Positions 9,118 to 17,707 are shown, counted from the first letter of the stretch. The stretch: 64,000 bases of DNA from Sphingomonas edaphi (GCF_003583725.1 NZ_QXTF01000001.1:1240001-1304000), one strand, 5' to 3'. Translations and numbers: made by a program. The notes: a model not told the origin generated them from the letters alone.

Positions 9118-10758
9118 GTGACCGACCGCCTGACCATCGCGCTTGCCCAGCTAAACCAGCGCGTGGGTGACCTCTCCGCCAATGCGGAGGCGATGCTCGA
9201 GTGGCGCAAGGCGGCAAGCGGCGCAGACCTTATCCTTTATCCGGAGCTTCAGCTGACCGGCTATCCGCCTGAAGACCTGGTGCTGAAACCCGAATTCGTA
9301 CGGCGCACCATGGAAGCGGCGGAGCGGCTGGTCGACGCGACGGCAGACGGCGGACCGGCGATGCTGTTCGGCACTATCCATGCCGAAGGCGGCGCGAACT
9401 ATAACGCGATGGTGCTGGCCGAAGGCGGGAGGCTGGTCGGGCGCACGCTGAAGCGCGAACTGCCTAATTACGGCGTGTTCGACGAAAAGCGCACCTTCGC
9501 GCCCGGACCGTTCCCTGATCCCTTGCTGTTCAAGGGCGTCAGCATCGGTGTGCCGGTGTGCGAGGATATTTGGCTGGAACCCGTCTGCGCCCATCTGGCG
9601 AAGCGGGGCGCCGAATTGCTCTTGGTGCCCAACGGCAGCCCTTACGAACTCGACAAGGACGACCTTCGCCAGCGCATGGTGCGCGACCGCGTAATCGAGA
9701 GCGGCCTGCCGCTGGCCTATGTCAACCGCGTCGGCGGGCAAGACGAACTGGCTTTCGACGGATCGAGCTTCGTCGTCAACGACAATGGCGAAATCGCGGT
9801 CCAGATGCCGGATTTCGAGGAAACGCTGGCAATCACGACCTGGACGCGAGGGGTCAACGGCTGGCACTGCGAAGCTGGCCATTGGACGGACCTGTCGACC
9901 TATCCCGAAGACATTTACCTGGCGATGATCACCGGCCTTCGCGACTATGTGCAGCGCAACCGCTTTCCGGGGGTGATCCTTGGACTGTCTGGCGGGATCG
10001 ACAGCGCACTGTCCGCAGCGGTAGCGGTCGACGCGCTGGGTGCAGACAAGGTGCGCTGCGTCATGCTCCCGTCGAAATTTACGTCGGACGAAAGCTTGGA
10101 GGACGCGGCTGAGTGTGCACGCCTGCTCGGCGTTCGTCATGACGTCATCCCGATCGTGCCGGGCGTCGACGCGCTTGGGGCGATGCTGCCGGGAATCGAT
10201 GGGCTCGCTGCTGAAAATATCCAGTCCCGTCTCCGGATGGTGACGCTGATGGCGATCAGTAACCGCGATGGGCACATGCTGCTGACAACCGGAAACAAGA
10301 GCGAGATGAGCGTCGGTTATGCCACGCTCTATGGCGACATGGCGGGCGGATATTCGGTGCTGAAGGATGCCTACAAGACGACCTGCTTCGCCCTCTCGCG
10401 ATGGCGCAACGGGCATCGGCCGAAGGGAGCGCTTGGTCCCGCAGGCCCGGTGATGCCGCAGCGGGTGATCGACAAGCCACCAACGGCGGAGCTTCGCCCC
10501 AACCAGAAGGACGAGGACAGCTTGCCGCCCTATCCGCTGCTTGACCGCATCCTCGAGTGTCTGGTCGAAAGGGAGTTGTCTGTGAAAGAAACGGCCGCCG
10601 CGACTGGGGCCGATGCCGAGCTGGTCAGGGACATCGAAAGGAAGCTTCTGATCGCCGAATATAAGCGCCGCCAAGCACCGCCGGGGGTCAAGCTGGGTAG
10701 CCGAAACTTCGGCCGGGACCGCCGTTATCCGATCACTAACGGTTTCCGGTCTAGCTAG
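9118..10758 (+). CDS. nadE: Glutamine-dependent NAD+ synthetase
   Basis: 546 residues, two domains. The N-terminal nitrilase-type glutaminase has Glu43 (YPELQLTGYPPEDL), Lys112 (TLKRELPNYGVFDEKR) and Cys148 (VPVCEDIW). The C-terminal synthetase has the pyrophosphatase loop LGLSGGIDSALS near residue 293 and the LTTGNKSEMSVGYATLYGD block. It turns deamido-NAD into NAD using glutamine. The start is GTG 9118, with no clear ribosome-binding site upstream, so translation may be weak or leaderless. Confidence 0.95.
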   Translation: MTDRLTIALAQLNQRVGDLSANAEAMLEWRKAASGADLILYPELQLTGYPPEDLVLKPEFVRRTMEAAERLVDATADGGPAMLFGTIHAEGGANYNAMVLAEGGRLVGRTLKRELPNYGVFDEKRTFAPGPFPDPLLFKGVSIGVPVCEDIWLEPVCAHLAKRGAELLLVPNGSPYELDKDDLRQRMVRDRVIESGLPLAYVNRVGGQDELAFDGSSFVVNDNGEIAVQMPDFEETLAITTWTRGVNGWHCEAGHWTDLSTYPEDIYLAMITGLRDYVQRNRFPGVILGLSGGIDSALSAAVAVDALGADKVRCVMLPSKFTSDESLEDAAECARLLGVRHDVIPIVPGVDALGAMLPGIDGLAAENIQSRLRMVTLMAISNRDGHMLLTTGNKSEMSVGYATLYGDMAGGYSVLKDAYKTTCFALSRWRNGHRPKGALGPAGPVMPQRVIDKPPTAELRPNQKDEDSLPPYPLLDRILECLVERELSVKETAAATGADAELVRDIERKLLIAEYKRRQAPPGVKLGSRNFGRDRRYPITNGFRSS

Positions 10759-10763
10759 CCCGC

Positions 10764-11393
10764 ATGGGCAAGTATCGCGAAATCGGGGAAGGGCTGATTG
10801 CAGCGGCCAAACCACGTTTCAAGGATTTCCGCATCGATTTCGAAAAGATCAGCAACGCGGCCAGCAAGGCGGCGCGCGAAGGTCGCGAGGGCCTGACGTT
10901 CGAAGATGGGGCGGCGATGTTTAGCGATCTTGACTGGGACCTGCGTATTCCATTGCAACATCGCTACGCGGCGGAAGGCGCCCTGGACCCGGTTGCGCAT
11001 TATCATGCCAAGCGCTTCAAGTTGTACATCGGTAGAAGCTGTGCATGGCCGGATGAGCCGGCGCGCGATGCACTTCGGATGTTCGCGGATCATGGCAGGG
11101 CGGAAATCGGTGTGGCGTTGGTCCGCGCCTATGTGGACATGCAGCACAAGCGGCTGAAACGCGATTACCCGGCGCGCAAAGCCGGAAAGCCACGCGCGCA
11201 GCGCGAAGAGGGCGTCCAGCGCGCGATTGATGGAATGTGCAGTCTGATTGCCGCAGCGATTCCGGACCGGAAAGTCGAATTGCTGAATGATCTAGATTCT
11301 GTGGCAAAATATGTGGACGAACATGGAGGCGACGAGGATCGGGGGTGGCTGGACCAAGTGCGGCGGGAGATATGGATGGAACGCCGGGCCTGA
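10764..11393 (+). CDS. Conserved-looking protein of unknown function (209 aa)
   Basis: I do not recognise this protein. It begins MGKYREIGEGLIAAAKPRFK five bases after nadE, so it is probably read from the same transcript. It has no signal peptide or membrane segment. It is charged and mostly helical in character, with a basic segment in the middle (QHKRLKRDYPARKAGKPRAQ) and a C-terminal half rich in acidic and basic residues. The codon usage matches its neighbours, so it is likely a real gene. Confidence 0.7.
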   Translation: MGKYREIGEGLIAAAKPRFKDFRIDFEKISNAASKAAREGREGLTFEDGAAMFSDLDWDLRIPLQHRYAAEGALDPVAHYHAKRFKLYIGRSCAWPDEPARDALRMFADHGRAEIGVALVRAYVDMQHKRLKRDYPARKAGKPRAQREEGVQRAIDGMCSLIAAAIPDRKVELLNDLDSVAKYVDEHGGDEDRGWLDQVRREIWMERRA

Positions 11394-11450
11394 TTACCGC
11401 GTACTTGCTGGACTCAAAATGACATCCTCTCCGATCGTGAGGCCCTGACC

Positions 11451-11894
11451 ATGAAATATCTTCTTCCGCTCATCACGCTGATGCTCGCCGCCTGCAACCA
11501 GCAGGATGATGCGCCCGCGCCTGTCCAGAACGAGCCTGCCGAGACGCCGGCTGCTGCTGAAGAAGTGCCTAGCCTGGAGGGCAGCTGGAACGTCACGATG
11601 GCCGAAGGCCGCGACGCATCCGCCATGGGGATGACGGCGTCGTTCGCAGGCGGCAGCGCGACCCTTTCCACAGGATGCTTCCGTCGCGGCTGGACCTACA
11701 CGCAGCAGCGCAACGCGGTTGCCTTCACGACCTCGCCGTCGGGCAGCTCCAATTGCGGCGGCTCGCGGCCGGGCGCTTCCGAAGAAGGTGCGTTCGCGGC
11801 GCTGGCGGAATCTAACATCGCCATCTTCGGCAAGGAGGGCAAGGAGGCGACGCTCTCTGGCACCGCCGGCACACTCACCCTCGAGCGGCGCTAG
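11451..11894 (+). CDS. Putative lipoprotein, META/HslJ-like
   Basis: 147 residues with a short signal and lipobox: MKYLLPLITLMLAACNQQ, Cys15 being the lipidation site. A Pro/Ala/Glu linker follows, then a beta-rich domain (LEGSWNVTMAEG, MTASFAGGSATLSTGCFR) resembling the META/HslJ heat-inducible fold. Two further cysteines could form a disulfide. Function unknown; the outer-membrane location is inferred from the lipobox and no Asp at +2. Confidence 0.75.
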   Translation: MKYLLPLITLMLAACNQQDDAPAPVQNEPAETPAAAEEVPSLEGSWNVTMAEGRDASAMGMTASFAGGSATLSTGCFRRGWTYTQQRNAVAFTTSPSGSSNCGGSRPGASEEGAFAALAESNIAIFGKEGKEATLSGTAGTLTLERR

Positions 11895-11928
11895 CTTTCG
11901 CGGCGTCGAGGATGATAGGGCGGCGGCC

Positions 11929-13245
11929 ATGACCGTTGTCACCCGTTTTGCTCCTTCGCCAACCGGCCGGCTTCACGTCGGCAATATTCGCACCGCGCTT
12001 CACAATGCGCTGTTCGCCCTCAAACATGGCGGGCGTTTCCTGCTGCGTATCGACGATACCGACTTGGAGCGCAGCCGGGAGGAGCATGTCGACGCAATTC
12101 ATGCTGACCTGCGATGGCTGGGGCTGCATGCGCACGATTTCGTTCGCCAGTCGCAGCGCTTCGCTACCTACGAGCGGGAGTTCGAGCGGCTTCGCGACGC
12201 CGGCCGGGTCTATGCCTGCTATGAAACTCCCGAGGAGCTGGACCTTCGCCGCAAGGTGCTTCTCGGGCGAGGGTTGCCACCGGTTTACGAGCGCAAGCCT
12301 GCCGGCGCACCTCTTCCCCAAGGCGTTGCACCGCACTGGCGGTTCAAGCTCGACCATGGCCGATCCATCGAATGGGACGACCTAGTCCGCGGCCACCAGA
12401 AATTTGACCCGGCACTGATCAGCGATCCGGTCATCCGTCGTGCCGACGGCAGCTGGCTTTACCTGTTGCCGTCGGTCATCGACGATATCGACCTTGGCAT
12501 CACGCACGTCGTTCGCGGCGAGGACCATGTCTCCAATAGCGCGGTGCAGCTTCAGATGTTCGAGGCGCTGGGCGCAGTTGCACCGCACTTTGCGCATGAA
12601 GCGCTGCTGGTCGCCGCAGAAGGGAAATTATCGAAGCGCCTCGGGTCGACCGGAGTGGATGCGCTACGCGATGCGGGCATCGAAGCGATGGCGCTCTTGT
12701 CGCTGCTTGCGCGACTCGGGACGTCGCAACCCGTTGAAGCGAAACGGACGCTGGGCGAGCTGGCCGAGGGGTTCGATTTCTCGACCTTCGGGCGGGCGCC
12801 GGCGCATTTCGACCTAGCAGAAGTCGAGCAGCTTAACGCCAAACTGCTTCATCAACTTGACTATGCTGAGGTTGCCGACCGGTTGCCCAATGACATCGGA
12901 GAGGCGGAGTGGCTGGCCCTTCGAGGCAACGTCGCGCATTTGGGCGAAGCTGCCGAATGGCTGCGGGTCATTCGCGGCGACATCGAGGTGACCGAAGTCG
13001 TGCCAGACGACAAGCCGCTGCTGGCCGAAGCCGCGTCGGCGGCAGCCGAGCTCGACTGGGACAATGATCCCTGGCACGCGTTGACCGCCAAGTTGAAAGA
13101 CAGCACTGGCCGCAAGGGCAAGGCCCTGTTTCTCCCGCTCCGTCGTGCGCTGACCGGCCGCGACGCCGGTCCGGAGATGGGGCCGCTGGTCCGGCTGATG
13201 GGCAAGGACCGCGCTGTCAGCAGATTTGAGAAAGCCGGAAGATAA
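11929..13245 (+). CDS. gltX: Glutamate--tRNA ligase
   Basis: 438 residues, class I. The HIGH-type motif is RLHVGN (residues 14-19) after TRFAPSPTG, and the KMSKS-type motif is KLSKRLGS near residue 233. The middle contains SWLYLLPSVIDDIDLGITHV and RGEDHVSN, the glutamate/tRNA-acceptor recognition block. A helical anticodon-binding part of about 170 residues ends the protein, so it is longer than GluQ-RS enzymes, which lack that part. Its length is shorter than the usual 470-500, matching the second GluRS type found in alphaproteobacteria. Start ATG 11929 precedes TVVTRFAPSP. Whether it charges tRNA-Glu, tRNA-Gln or both cannot be read here. Confidence 0.9.
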   Translation: MTVVTRFAPSPTGRLHVGNIRTALHNALFALKHGGRFLLRIDDTDLERSREEHVDAIHADLRWLGLHAHDFVRQSQRFATYEREFERLRDAGRVYACYETPEELDLRRKVLLGRGLPPVYERKPAGAPLPQGVAPHWRFKLDHGRSIEWDDLVRGHQKFDPALISDPVIRRADGSWLYLLPSVIDDIDLGITHVVRGEDHVSNSAVQLQMFEALGAVAPHFAHEALLVAAEGKLSKRLGSTGVDALRDAGIEAMALLSLLARLGTSQPVEAKRTLGELAEGFDFSTFGRAPAHFDLAEVEQLNAKLLHQLDYAEVADRLPNDIGEAEWLALRGNVAHLGEAAEWLRVIRGDIEVTEVVPDDKPLLAEAASAAAELDWDNDPWHALTAKLKDSTGRKGKALFLPLRRALTGRDAGPEMGPLVRLMGKDRAVSRFEKAGR

Positions 13246-13268
13246 CGGACATAATGAATACCCTCCGA

Positions 13269-13296
13269 TTCGAACTTGTCAGTTAAATGATATGAT
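13269..13296 (+). promoter_or_regulatory. Possible promoter for the tonB-like gene
   Basis: An AT-rich island in otherwise GC-rich DNA. TATGAT (13291-13296) is close to the -10 consensus, with TTCGAA (13269-13274) 16 bp upstream as a poor -35. The next ATG with AGGAGG is 13329. Confidence 0.35.
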
Positions 13297-13328
13297 GTAA
13301 CATGACGAGCCTTAGCAGGAGGCTTGTC

Positions 13329-14009
13329 ATGCTTGCTTATGCGTCCACCGCCCGTCCCGGCGCCAGGGCCGGATCGGCCCGCACTCTCATGGTCATCGTT
13401 GCCGGGCACGCCGCCGTTCTCGCGGCGGTGCTTGCGGCCAAGCCGGAACTGGTCGGGATGACCCCATTCGTGCCGATCAAGGTCATCGATGTCCGGATCG
13501 ATCCACCGCCGCCTGAGGTGGGTCCGCCGCAGCCACAGGCCAATCTGCAGCCGGTGCCAATCCATTCCAGGGCGACCATTCCGACACCGATCGTTGACAA
13601 TCTCCCCAGCTTGCCAATCGTTCCGCTGGCGCCCGGGCCGGCGATCAATAGCTCCGGCGGGGCGATCGGACTGGAGCCGGGCGCGCAGGTTGTCGATCCT
13701 CCCGAGCATGCCCCGGTCCGGGTCGCGGCCGTCTTCCGCACGCCCGAAAGCGCGATCAAGCCACCCTATCCGCTCTCAAAAATTCGGAGCGAGGAAGAGG
13801 CGACGCTCAGGCTTCGGCTGTCGATTGATCCACGCGGCCGCGTCGTCGCGGTCGACCCGGTCGGCGACGCCGATGCTGAGTTCCTTGCGGCGGCACGACG
13901 TCACATCATGCAATCCTGGCGTTACAAGCCGGCGATGGAGGATGGGATAGCTGTCGCGTCCAGCACGGTAATCAGCCTGTCGTTTCGGCTGGACGACGCC
14001 TCGGCATGA
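13329..14009 (+). CDS. Energy transducer TonB
   Basis: 226 residues. A single N-terminal membrane segment (LMVIVAGHAAVLAAVLAA, about residues 21-38) is followed by a proline-rich periplasmic spacer (DPPPPEVGPPQPQANLQP) and a C-terminal TonB domain with PPYPLSKIRSEEEATLRLRLSI, GRVVAVDPVGDADAEF and SWRYKPAMEDG. TonB links proton-motive force to outer-membrane receptors such as the one at 28111. Start ATG 13329 has AGGAGG six bases upstream. No ExbB/ExbD genes lie nearby. Its stop overlaps the next start by 4 bp. Confidence 0.88.
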   Translation: MLAYASTARPGARAGSARTLMVIVAGHAAVLAAVLAAKPELVGMTPFVPIKVIDVRIDPPPPEVGPPQPQANLQPVPIHSRATIPTPIVDNLPSLPIVPLAPGPAINSSGGAIGLEPGAQVVDPPEHAPVRVAAVFRTPESAIKPPYPLSKIRSEEEATLRLRLSIDPRGRVVAVDPVGDADAEFLAAARRHIMQSWRYKPAMEDGIAVASSTVISLSFRLDDASA

Positions 14010-14383
14010 CCAGCGGGCGGGGCTGGCGATATGCGGCCCCGCGCCCTACATTCGGCCGCATGGCGATCCTTCCTCCAATGGTCGGCCCGCGCGCGGCGCT
14101 GGGCGACCTTCTCTCCTTCATGCGGCAACGCAGCCGCGAACAGGTCATCGGCGCTGCCCTGGCGCTGCTGGTGACGATGATCATCCTGATCGTTTTCTTC
14201 GTCGATTCGAAGATCAACACGGCTCCCGGGCCGACGGTGGTCTATGTCGAGAATTACGGGCCGGACCGCACGGATGCCGACATCATCGCCGACCAGAAGA
14301 AGGCCTCCGAGCAAAAGCGCAAGGCGGAAGAGGCGCGCCGCCGCGAATTCCAAAAATTGGAAAAGCAGCTCGGAATTGAGTGA
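14006..14383 (+). CDS. Small single-pass membrane protein with C-terminal helix
   Basis: 125 residues. ATG 14006 overlaps the TonB-gene stop (ATGA). A cytoplasmic N terminus leads to one membrane helix (AALALLVTMIILIVFFV, about residues 50-66) and a charged C-terminal helix (ADQKKASEQKRKAEEARRRE) with coiled-coil character. Met19 (14060) is an alternative start. I do not recognise the family. Coupling to the TonB gene suggests a role with it, but this is inference. Confidence 0.65.
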   Translation: MTSGRGWRYAAPRPTFGRMAILPPMVGPRAALGDLLSFMRQRSREQVIGAALALLVTMIILIVFFVDSKINTAPGPTVVYVENYGPDRTDADIIADQKKASEQKRKAEEARRREFQKLEKQLGIE

Positions 14384-14390
14384 CGCGAGC

Positions 14391-15350
14391 ATGATGCGGG
14401 AAGCGGTGCGGCTGGGCGATAGCGCACGCGGCCGTACCGCGCCAAATCCCAATGTTGGCTGCCTCATCGTCAAGGACGGCGAGATTGTCGGACGCGGCGC
14501 AACCGGCGACGGAGGCCGCCCGCATGCCGAAGCTGTCGCGATCGCCGACGCCGGCGATAACGCAAGGGGCGCAACACTCTATGTCACGCTCGAACCCTGC
14601 GCTCATGCGAGCGAACGCGGGCCAACTTGTTCGACGCTCATCCCCGCAGCTGGCATCGCCCGCGTTGTAGCCGCGATGCGCGATCCGGATCCGCGCACGG
14701 CAGGAAAGGGCTTCGCTGCCCTTCGCAGCGCGGGCGTGGATGTTCGGACGGGCGTCGCGAATAGGGCAGCGCGCGTCAGCATGGCCGGCTATCTCAGCCG
14801 GATCGAACGCGGACGTCCGCGCATCACACTCAAACTCGCCCTGTCGATCGACGGGAAGATCGCGCTTCCGTCTGGCGAGTCCAAGTGGATCACGGGAGAA
14901 GACGCGCGTGCCCATGTTCACTTAGAACGTGCGCACAGCGACATGATCCTGGTCGGGCGGGGAACCTATCTCGCCGATGCCCCCCGTCTCGACGTTCGGC
15001 TCCCCGGACTGGAAGGGCATTCGCCGCGACGGGCCCTTTTGACCCGGGGCGAAGCTGTGGCTGGCTGGGAAACCCTGTCTTCTCCGCAGGATGTTTACCG
15101 GCTTCATGACGTCAACGACCTGCTGGTCGAGGGCGGCTCCGCCACCGCGACGGCCTTTCTTGCCGCCGACCTGGTCGACCGCATCCTGATCTATCGAGCA
15201 CCGATTCTCGTCGGGGAAGGAAAGTCGAGCCTTGGCTATATCGGGCTTGACGCGATTGCCGATGCGCACGGCCGCTGGCGGATCGGCAGCGGCGCGCACC
15301 TTGGCATCGACCGCCTCGAAGTATACGAGCGCGACCGCGAAGGGGATTAG
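14391..15350 (+). CDS. ribD: Riboflavin biosynthesis deaminase/reductase
   Basis: 319 residues. The N-terminal deaminase has TAPNPNVGC, the zinc ligands PHAEAVAI and EPCAHASERGPTC, and catalyses the second step after RibA. The C-terminal reductase starts LKLALSIDGKIALPSGES and has LVGRGTYLADAPRL. The linker and reductase are slightly short. ATG 14391 gives MMREAVRLGDSARGRTAP; an in-frame TTG at 14376 (LSDASMM) is a good alternative that would overlap the previous gene and match the usual RibD N terminus. First gene of ribD-ribE-ribBX-ribH. Confidence 0.93.
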   Translation: MMREAVRLGDSARGRTAPNPNVGCLIVKDGEIVGRGATGDGGRPHAEAVAIADAGDNARGATLYVTLEPCAHASERGPTCSTLIPAAGIARVVAAMRDPDPRTAGKGFAALRSAGVDVRTGVANRAARVSMAGYLSRIERGRPRITLKLALSIDGKIALPSGESKWITGEDARAHVHLERAHSDMILVGRGTYLADAPRLDVRLPGLEGHSPRRALLTRGEAVAGWETLSSPQDVYRLHDVNDLLVEGGSATATAFLAADLVDRILIYRAPILVGEGKSSLGYIGLDAIADAHGRWRIGSGAHLGIDRLEVYERDREGD

Positions 15351-15352
15351 CT

Positions 15353-15952
15353 TTGTTCACCGGCATCGTCACCGACATCGGCACCATCCGATCGCAGGAG
15401 AAGCGCGGCGACGTACGCCTGACGATCGGCTGCTCATATGACCTGTCCGGGGTCGACCTTGGCGCTTCGATCTCCTGTTCGGGCGCGTGTCTGACGGTCG
15501 TCGACAAGGGGCCGGGCTGGTTTGCGGTCGATGTCAGCCACGAAACACTGTCCCGCACCGCACCGCGCTGGTCGGCAGGGTCGCGCCTCAATCTCGAACG
15601 CGCGCTTCGCCTCGGCGACGAGCTTGGCGGCCACCTGGTCACTGGCCATGTCGATGCCGTCGGAACCGTCGTCGGCACTTGCCCGGACGGCGACTCGACG
15701 CGAATTGGAGTCAGTGTCCCCGCCGACCTCGGCAAAATGATTGCAGCCAAGGGTTCGGTCACCATCGACGGCGTCTCTCTGACCATCAACGAAGTGCGCG
15801 ACCTCGATGGCGCCACGCATTTCGCGGTGAACATTATTCCCCATACTGCTAGCCACACTACGTTGGGATCGCTCGAGGAGGGCGACGCGGTAAATGTAGA
15901 GATCGATGTGCTGGCACGCTACTTGGAGCGGATGACCAACCGCCCAGTGTGA
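15353..15952 (+). CDS. ribE: Riboflavin synthase, alpha subunit type
   Basis: 199 residues starting MFTGIVTDIGTI from a TTG codon two bases after ribD. The two barrel repeats are visible: LGASISCSGACLTVVD in the first half and the matching TVDG-like block GSVTIDGVSLTINEV in the second, each with the lumazine-binding pattern, plus GGHLVTGHVDAVG. It dismutates two 6,7-dimethyl-8-ribityllumazine molecules into riboflavin. Tight spacing shows co-transcription with ribD. Confidence 0.95.
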   Translation: MFTGIVTDIGTIRSQEKRGDVRLTIGCSYDLSGVDLGASISCSGACLTVVDKGPGWFAVDVSHETLSRTAPRWSAGSRLNLERALRLGDELGGHLVTGHVDAVGTVVGTCPDGDSTRIGVSVPADLGKMIAAKGSVTIDGVSLTINEVRDLDGATHFAVNIIPHTASHTTLGSLEEGDAVNVEIDVLARYLERMTNRPV

Positions 15953-15969
15953 TTTTTGACATTGGCGAT

Positions 15970-15985
15970 TCACATTGCGATGTGA
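15970..15985. promoter_or_regulatory. Perfect palindrome upstream of ribBX; candidate operator
   Basis: TCACATTGCGATGTGA has perfect 6-bp arms (TCACAT/ATGTGA) around TGCG. It ends 12 bp before the ribBX ATG and lies 8 bp after a consensus-like TTGACA (15956-15961), so it would overlap the -10/start region of a promoter internal to the rib operon. The downstream protein has an N-terminal helix-turn-helix, making autoregulation plausible. The -10 element is not clear. Confidence 0.55.
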
Positions 15986-15997
15986 TAGCGGCGCTGC

Positions 15998-17284
15998 ATG
16001 TCCACCACCCTCATCGAGCGACTCACTGCTCTCGTCGACAGCGGGGAGGCTAGCCGAAGCGGCCTAGCCCGCGCGGCCGGCCTTCACCCCAACTCGCTTC
16101 GTAAGCTTGGCGCGTCCGACTGGAATCCCACGGCCGACACTCTCGTGCGGCTAGAGAAACTGCTGGACGGCGGCGTTCAGGACGTGCTCGTCGGCGCCGA
16201 GACGATTATCGACGAGGCGCGCAACGGCCGCATGTTCATCCTCGTCGACGATGATGACCGTGAAAACGAGGGCGACCTCGTTGTCCCGGCTCAGATGGCA
16301 ACGCCCGACGCGATCAACTTCATGGCCCGCCACGGACGCGGTCTGATCTGCCTTGCACTCGGCAAGGATCGGGTGGACCAGCTCGGGCTGGAACCGATGG
16401 CCCGCCAGAACCGGACTCGGATGGAAACCGCCTTCACCGTCTCCATCGAGGCGCGCGACGGCGTTACTACAGGAATTAGTGCCGCCGACCGCGCGCGGAC
16501 GATCGCGGTGGCGATCGACGCCAACAACGGGCCGGATGCGATCGTCTCGCCGGGCCATGTTTTCCCGTTGGTAGCCCGCCCGGGCGGCGTGCTGGTTCGC
16601 GCTGGCCATACCGAAGCGGCGGTCGACGTCGCTCGGCTGGCCGGCCTCAATCCGTCCGGCGTGATCTGCGAAATCATGCGTGAGGACGGGACGATGGCCC
16701 GGCTCGATGACCTGATGGACTTCGCGCGTACTCACGGCCTTAAGATTGGGACGATCCGCGACCTCATCGCGTACCGCCTTAAGAAGGATCATATGGTCGA
16801 GCGCGTCGCAGAGACGCGCTTCACCGCCCGCTCCGGGGCCGCCTGGACTGCCCAGGTATTCCGCGACAAGGCCAGCGGCGAGGAGCAGCTAGCGCTGGTT
16901 CATGGTGCGATAGACCCGGCCCGTCCGACGCTGGTGCGCATGCATTCGATCGATCTTTTCGCCGACCTGCTGGGCGAAGCCAGCGCGCGCGCTGGCTTGC
17001 TTGACGGCGCGATGCGGATGATTGAGGCGGACGGCTCGGGTGTCATCGTGGCGCTCCATGCCGCCGCGCCCGGATCGCTCAGTCGGGCGACCGACATGCG
17101 GTCGGGGAAGGGTAGCGAAGCCAGTCCTGCCCTTCGCGGTTACGGGATCGGCGCGCAGATCCTGGCGGCGCTCGGCATTCACGACATGATCCTGCTTTCC
17201 AATACGCGCCATTCCCCCGTCGGGCTCAGCGCCTACGGCTTGGCCATCGTCGAAGAACGCTGCATCATCTCCTCGGAGTCCTGA
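15998..17284 (+). CDS. ribB: HTH-RibB-RibX: DHBP synthase with N-terminal HTH and degenerate RibA-like domain
   Basis: 428 residues in three parts. Residues 1-58 form a helix-turn-helix (ASRSGLARAAGLHPNSLRKL, then PTADTLVRLEKLL). Residues about 62-262 are 3,4-dihydroxy-2-butanone-4-phosphate synthase, with the acidic motif DDDDRENEGD (84-93), HGRGLICLAL and HTEAAVDVARLAGL. Residues about 268-428 have the GTP cyclohydrolase II fold, but the zinc motif is replaced: RMHSIDLFADLLGEASARAG has none of the three cysteines. This is the RibBX type, in which the RibA-like half is catalytically dead. It makes the four-carbon unit for lumazine. The HTH fusion suggests a regulatory role (see palindrome at 15970). 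ribH follows 4 bp later. Confidence 0.93.
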   Translation: MSTTLIERLTALVDSGEASRSGLARAAGLHPNSLRKLGASDWNPTADTLVRLEKLLDGGVQDVLVGAETIIDEARNGRMFILVDDDDRENEGDLVVPAQMATPDAINFMARHGRGLICLALGKDRVDQLGLEPMARQNRTRMETAFTVSIEARDGVTTGISAADRARTIAVAIDANNGPDAIVSPGHVFPLVARPGGVLVRAGHTEAAVDVARLAGLNPSGVICEIMREDGTMARLDDLMDFARTHGLKIGTIRDLIAYRLKKDHMVERVAETRFTARSGAAWTAQVFRDKASGEEQLALVHGAIDPARPTLVRMHSIDLFADLLGEASARAGLLDGAMRMIEADGSGVIVALHAAAPGSLSRATDMRSGKGSEASPALRGYGIGAQILAALGIHDMILLSNTRHSPVGLSAYGLAIVEERCIISSES

Positions 17285-17287
17285 CCC

Positions 17288-17707
17288 TTGGCCCACGTCC
17301 TGATCGCCGAAGCGCGCTTCTACGCGCACCTCAACGACATGCTTCTAGCCGGTGCGCGGGCCGCGTTGGACAGGGCCGGTCATTCGCACGAAACGGTGAC
17401 GGTTCCCGGCGCTCTCGAATTGCCGGGCGTGATCGCGCTCGCGGCTGAAAGCGGGCGCTTCGACGCATTTGTCGCGTTGGGCGTCGTCATTCGCGGCGAG
17501 ACCTATCATTTCGAAATCGTTGCCGGGGAAAGCGCTCGTGGCCTGATGGCCTTGACGATGGATGGCCTTGCCGTCGGCAACGGCATCCTGACGGTAGAGA
17601 ATGAGGCGCAGGCTATCGTCCGTGCCGACGCCTCACAGGGCGACAAGGGCGGTGATGCGGCGGAGGCCGCGCTGGCGCTGCTCGCCCTTCGCGGCCGTTT
17701 CAGCTGA
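17288..17707 (+). CDS. ribH: 6,7-dimethyl-8-ribityllumazine synthase
   Basis: 139 residues, TTG start four bases after ribBX. It shows [13 protein letters not shown], the catalytic-His motif [14 protein letters not shown], and [13 protein letters not shown], all typical of lumazine synthase. The protein joins the RibB and RibD products. It ends the rib operon; its TGA lies in the 8-bp palindrome TCAGCTGA shared with the stop of the convergent SOUL gene. Confidence 0.94.
   Translation: MAHVLIAEARFYAHLNDMLLAGARAALDRAGHSHETVTVPGALELPGVIALAAESGRFDAFVALGVVIRGETYHFEIVAGESARGLMALTMDGLAVGNGILTVENEAQAIVRADASQGDKGGDAAEAALALLALRGRFS

Noticed and set aside
9151-10815. 554-codon open frame on the minus strand across nadE
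   Set aside because: It is antisense to a full-length NadE with all catalytic motifs; long antisense frames arise from high-GC codon bias, and its translation resembles no protein.
11929-13245. GluQ-RS (tRNA-Asp modifying) identity
   Set aside because: The protein has a C-terminal anticodon-binding part and 438 residues, too long for GluQ-RS, so an ordinary GluRS is more likely.
15300-16000. FMN riboswitch before the rib genes
   Set aside because: I looked for the conserved RFN element blocks upstream of ribD, ribE and ribBX and did not find them; the spacers are too short (2-45 bp).
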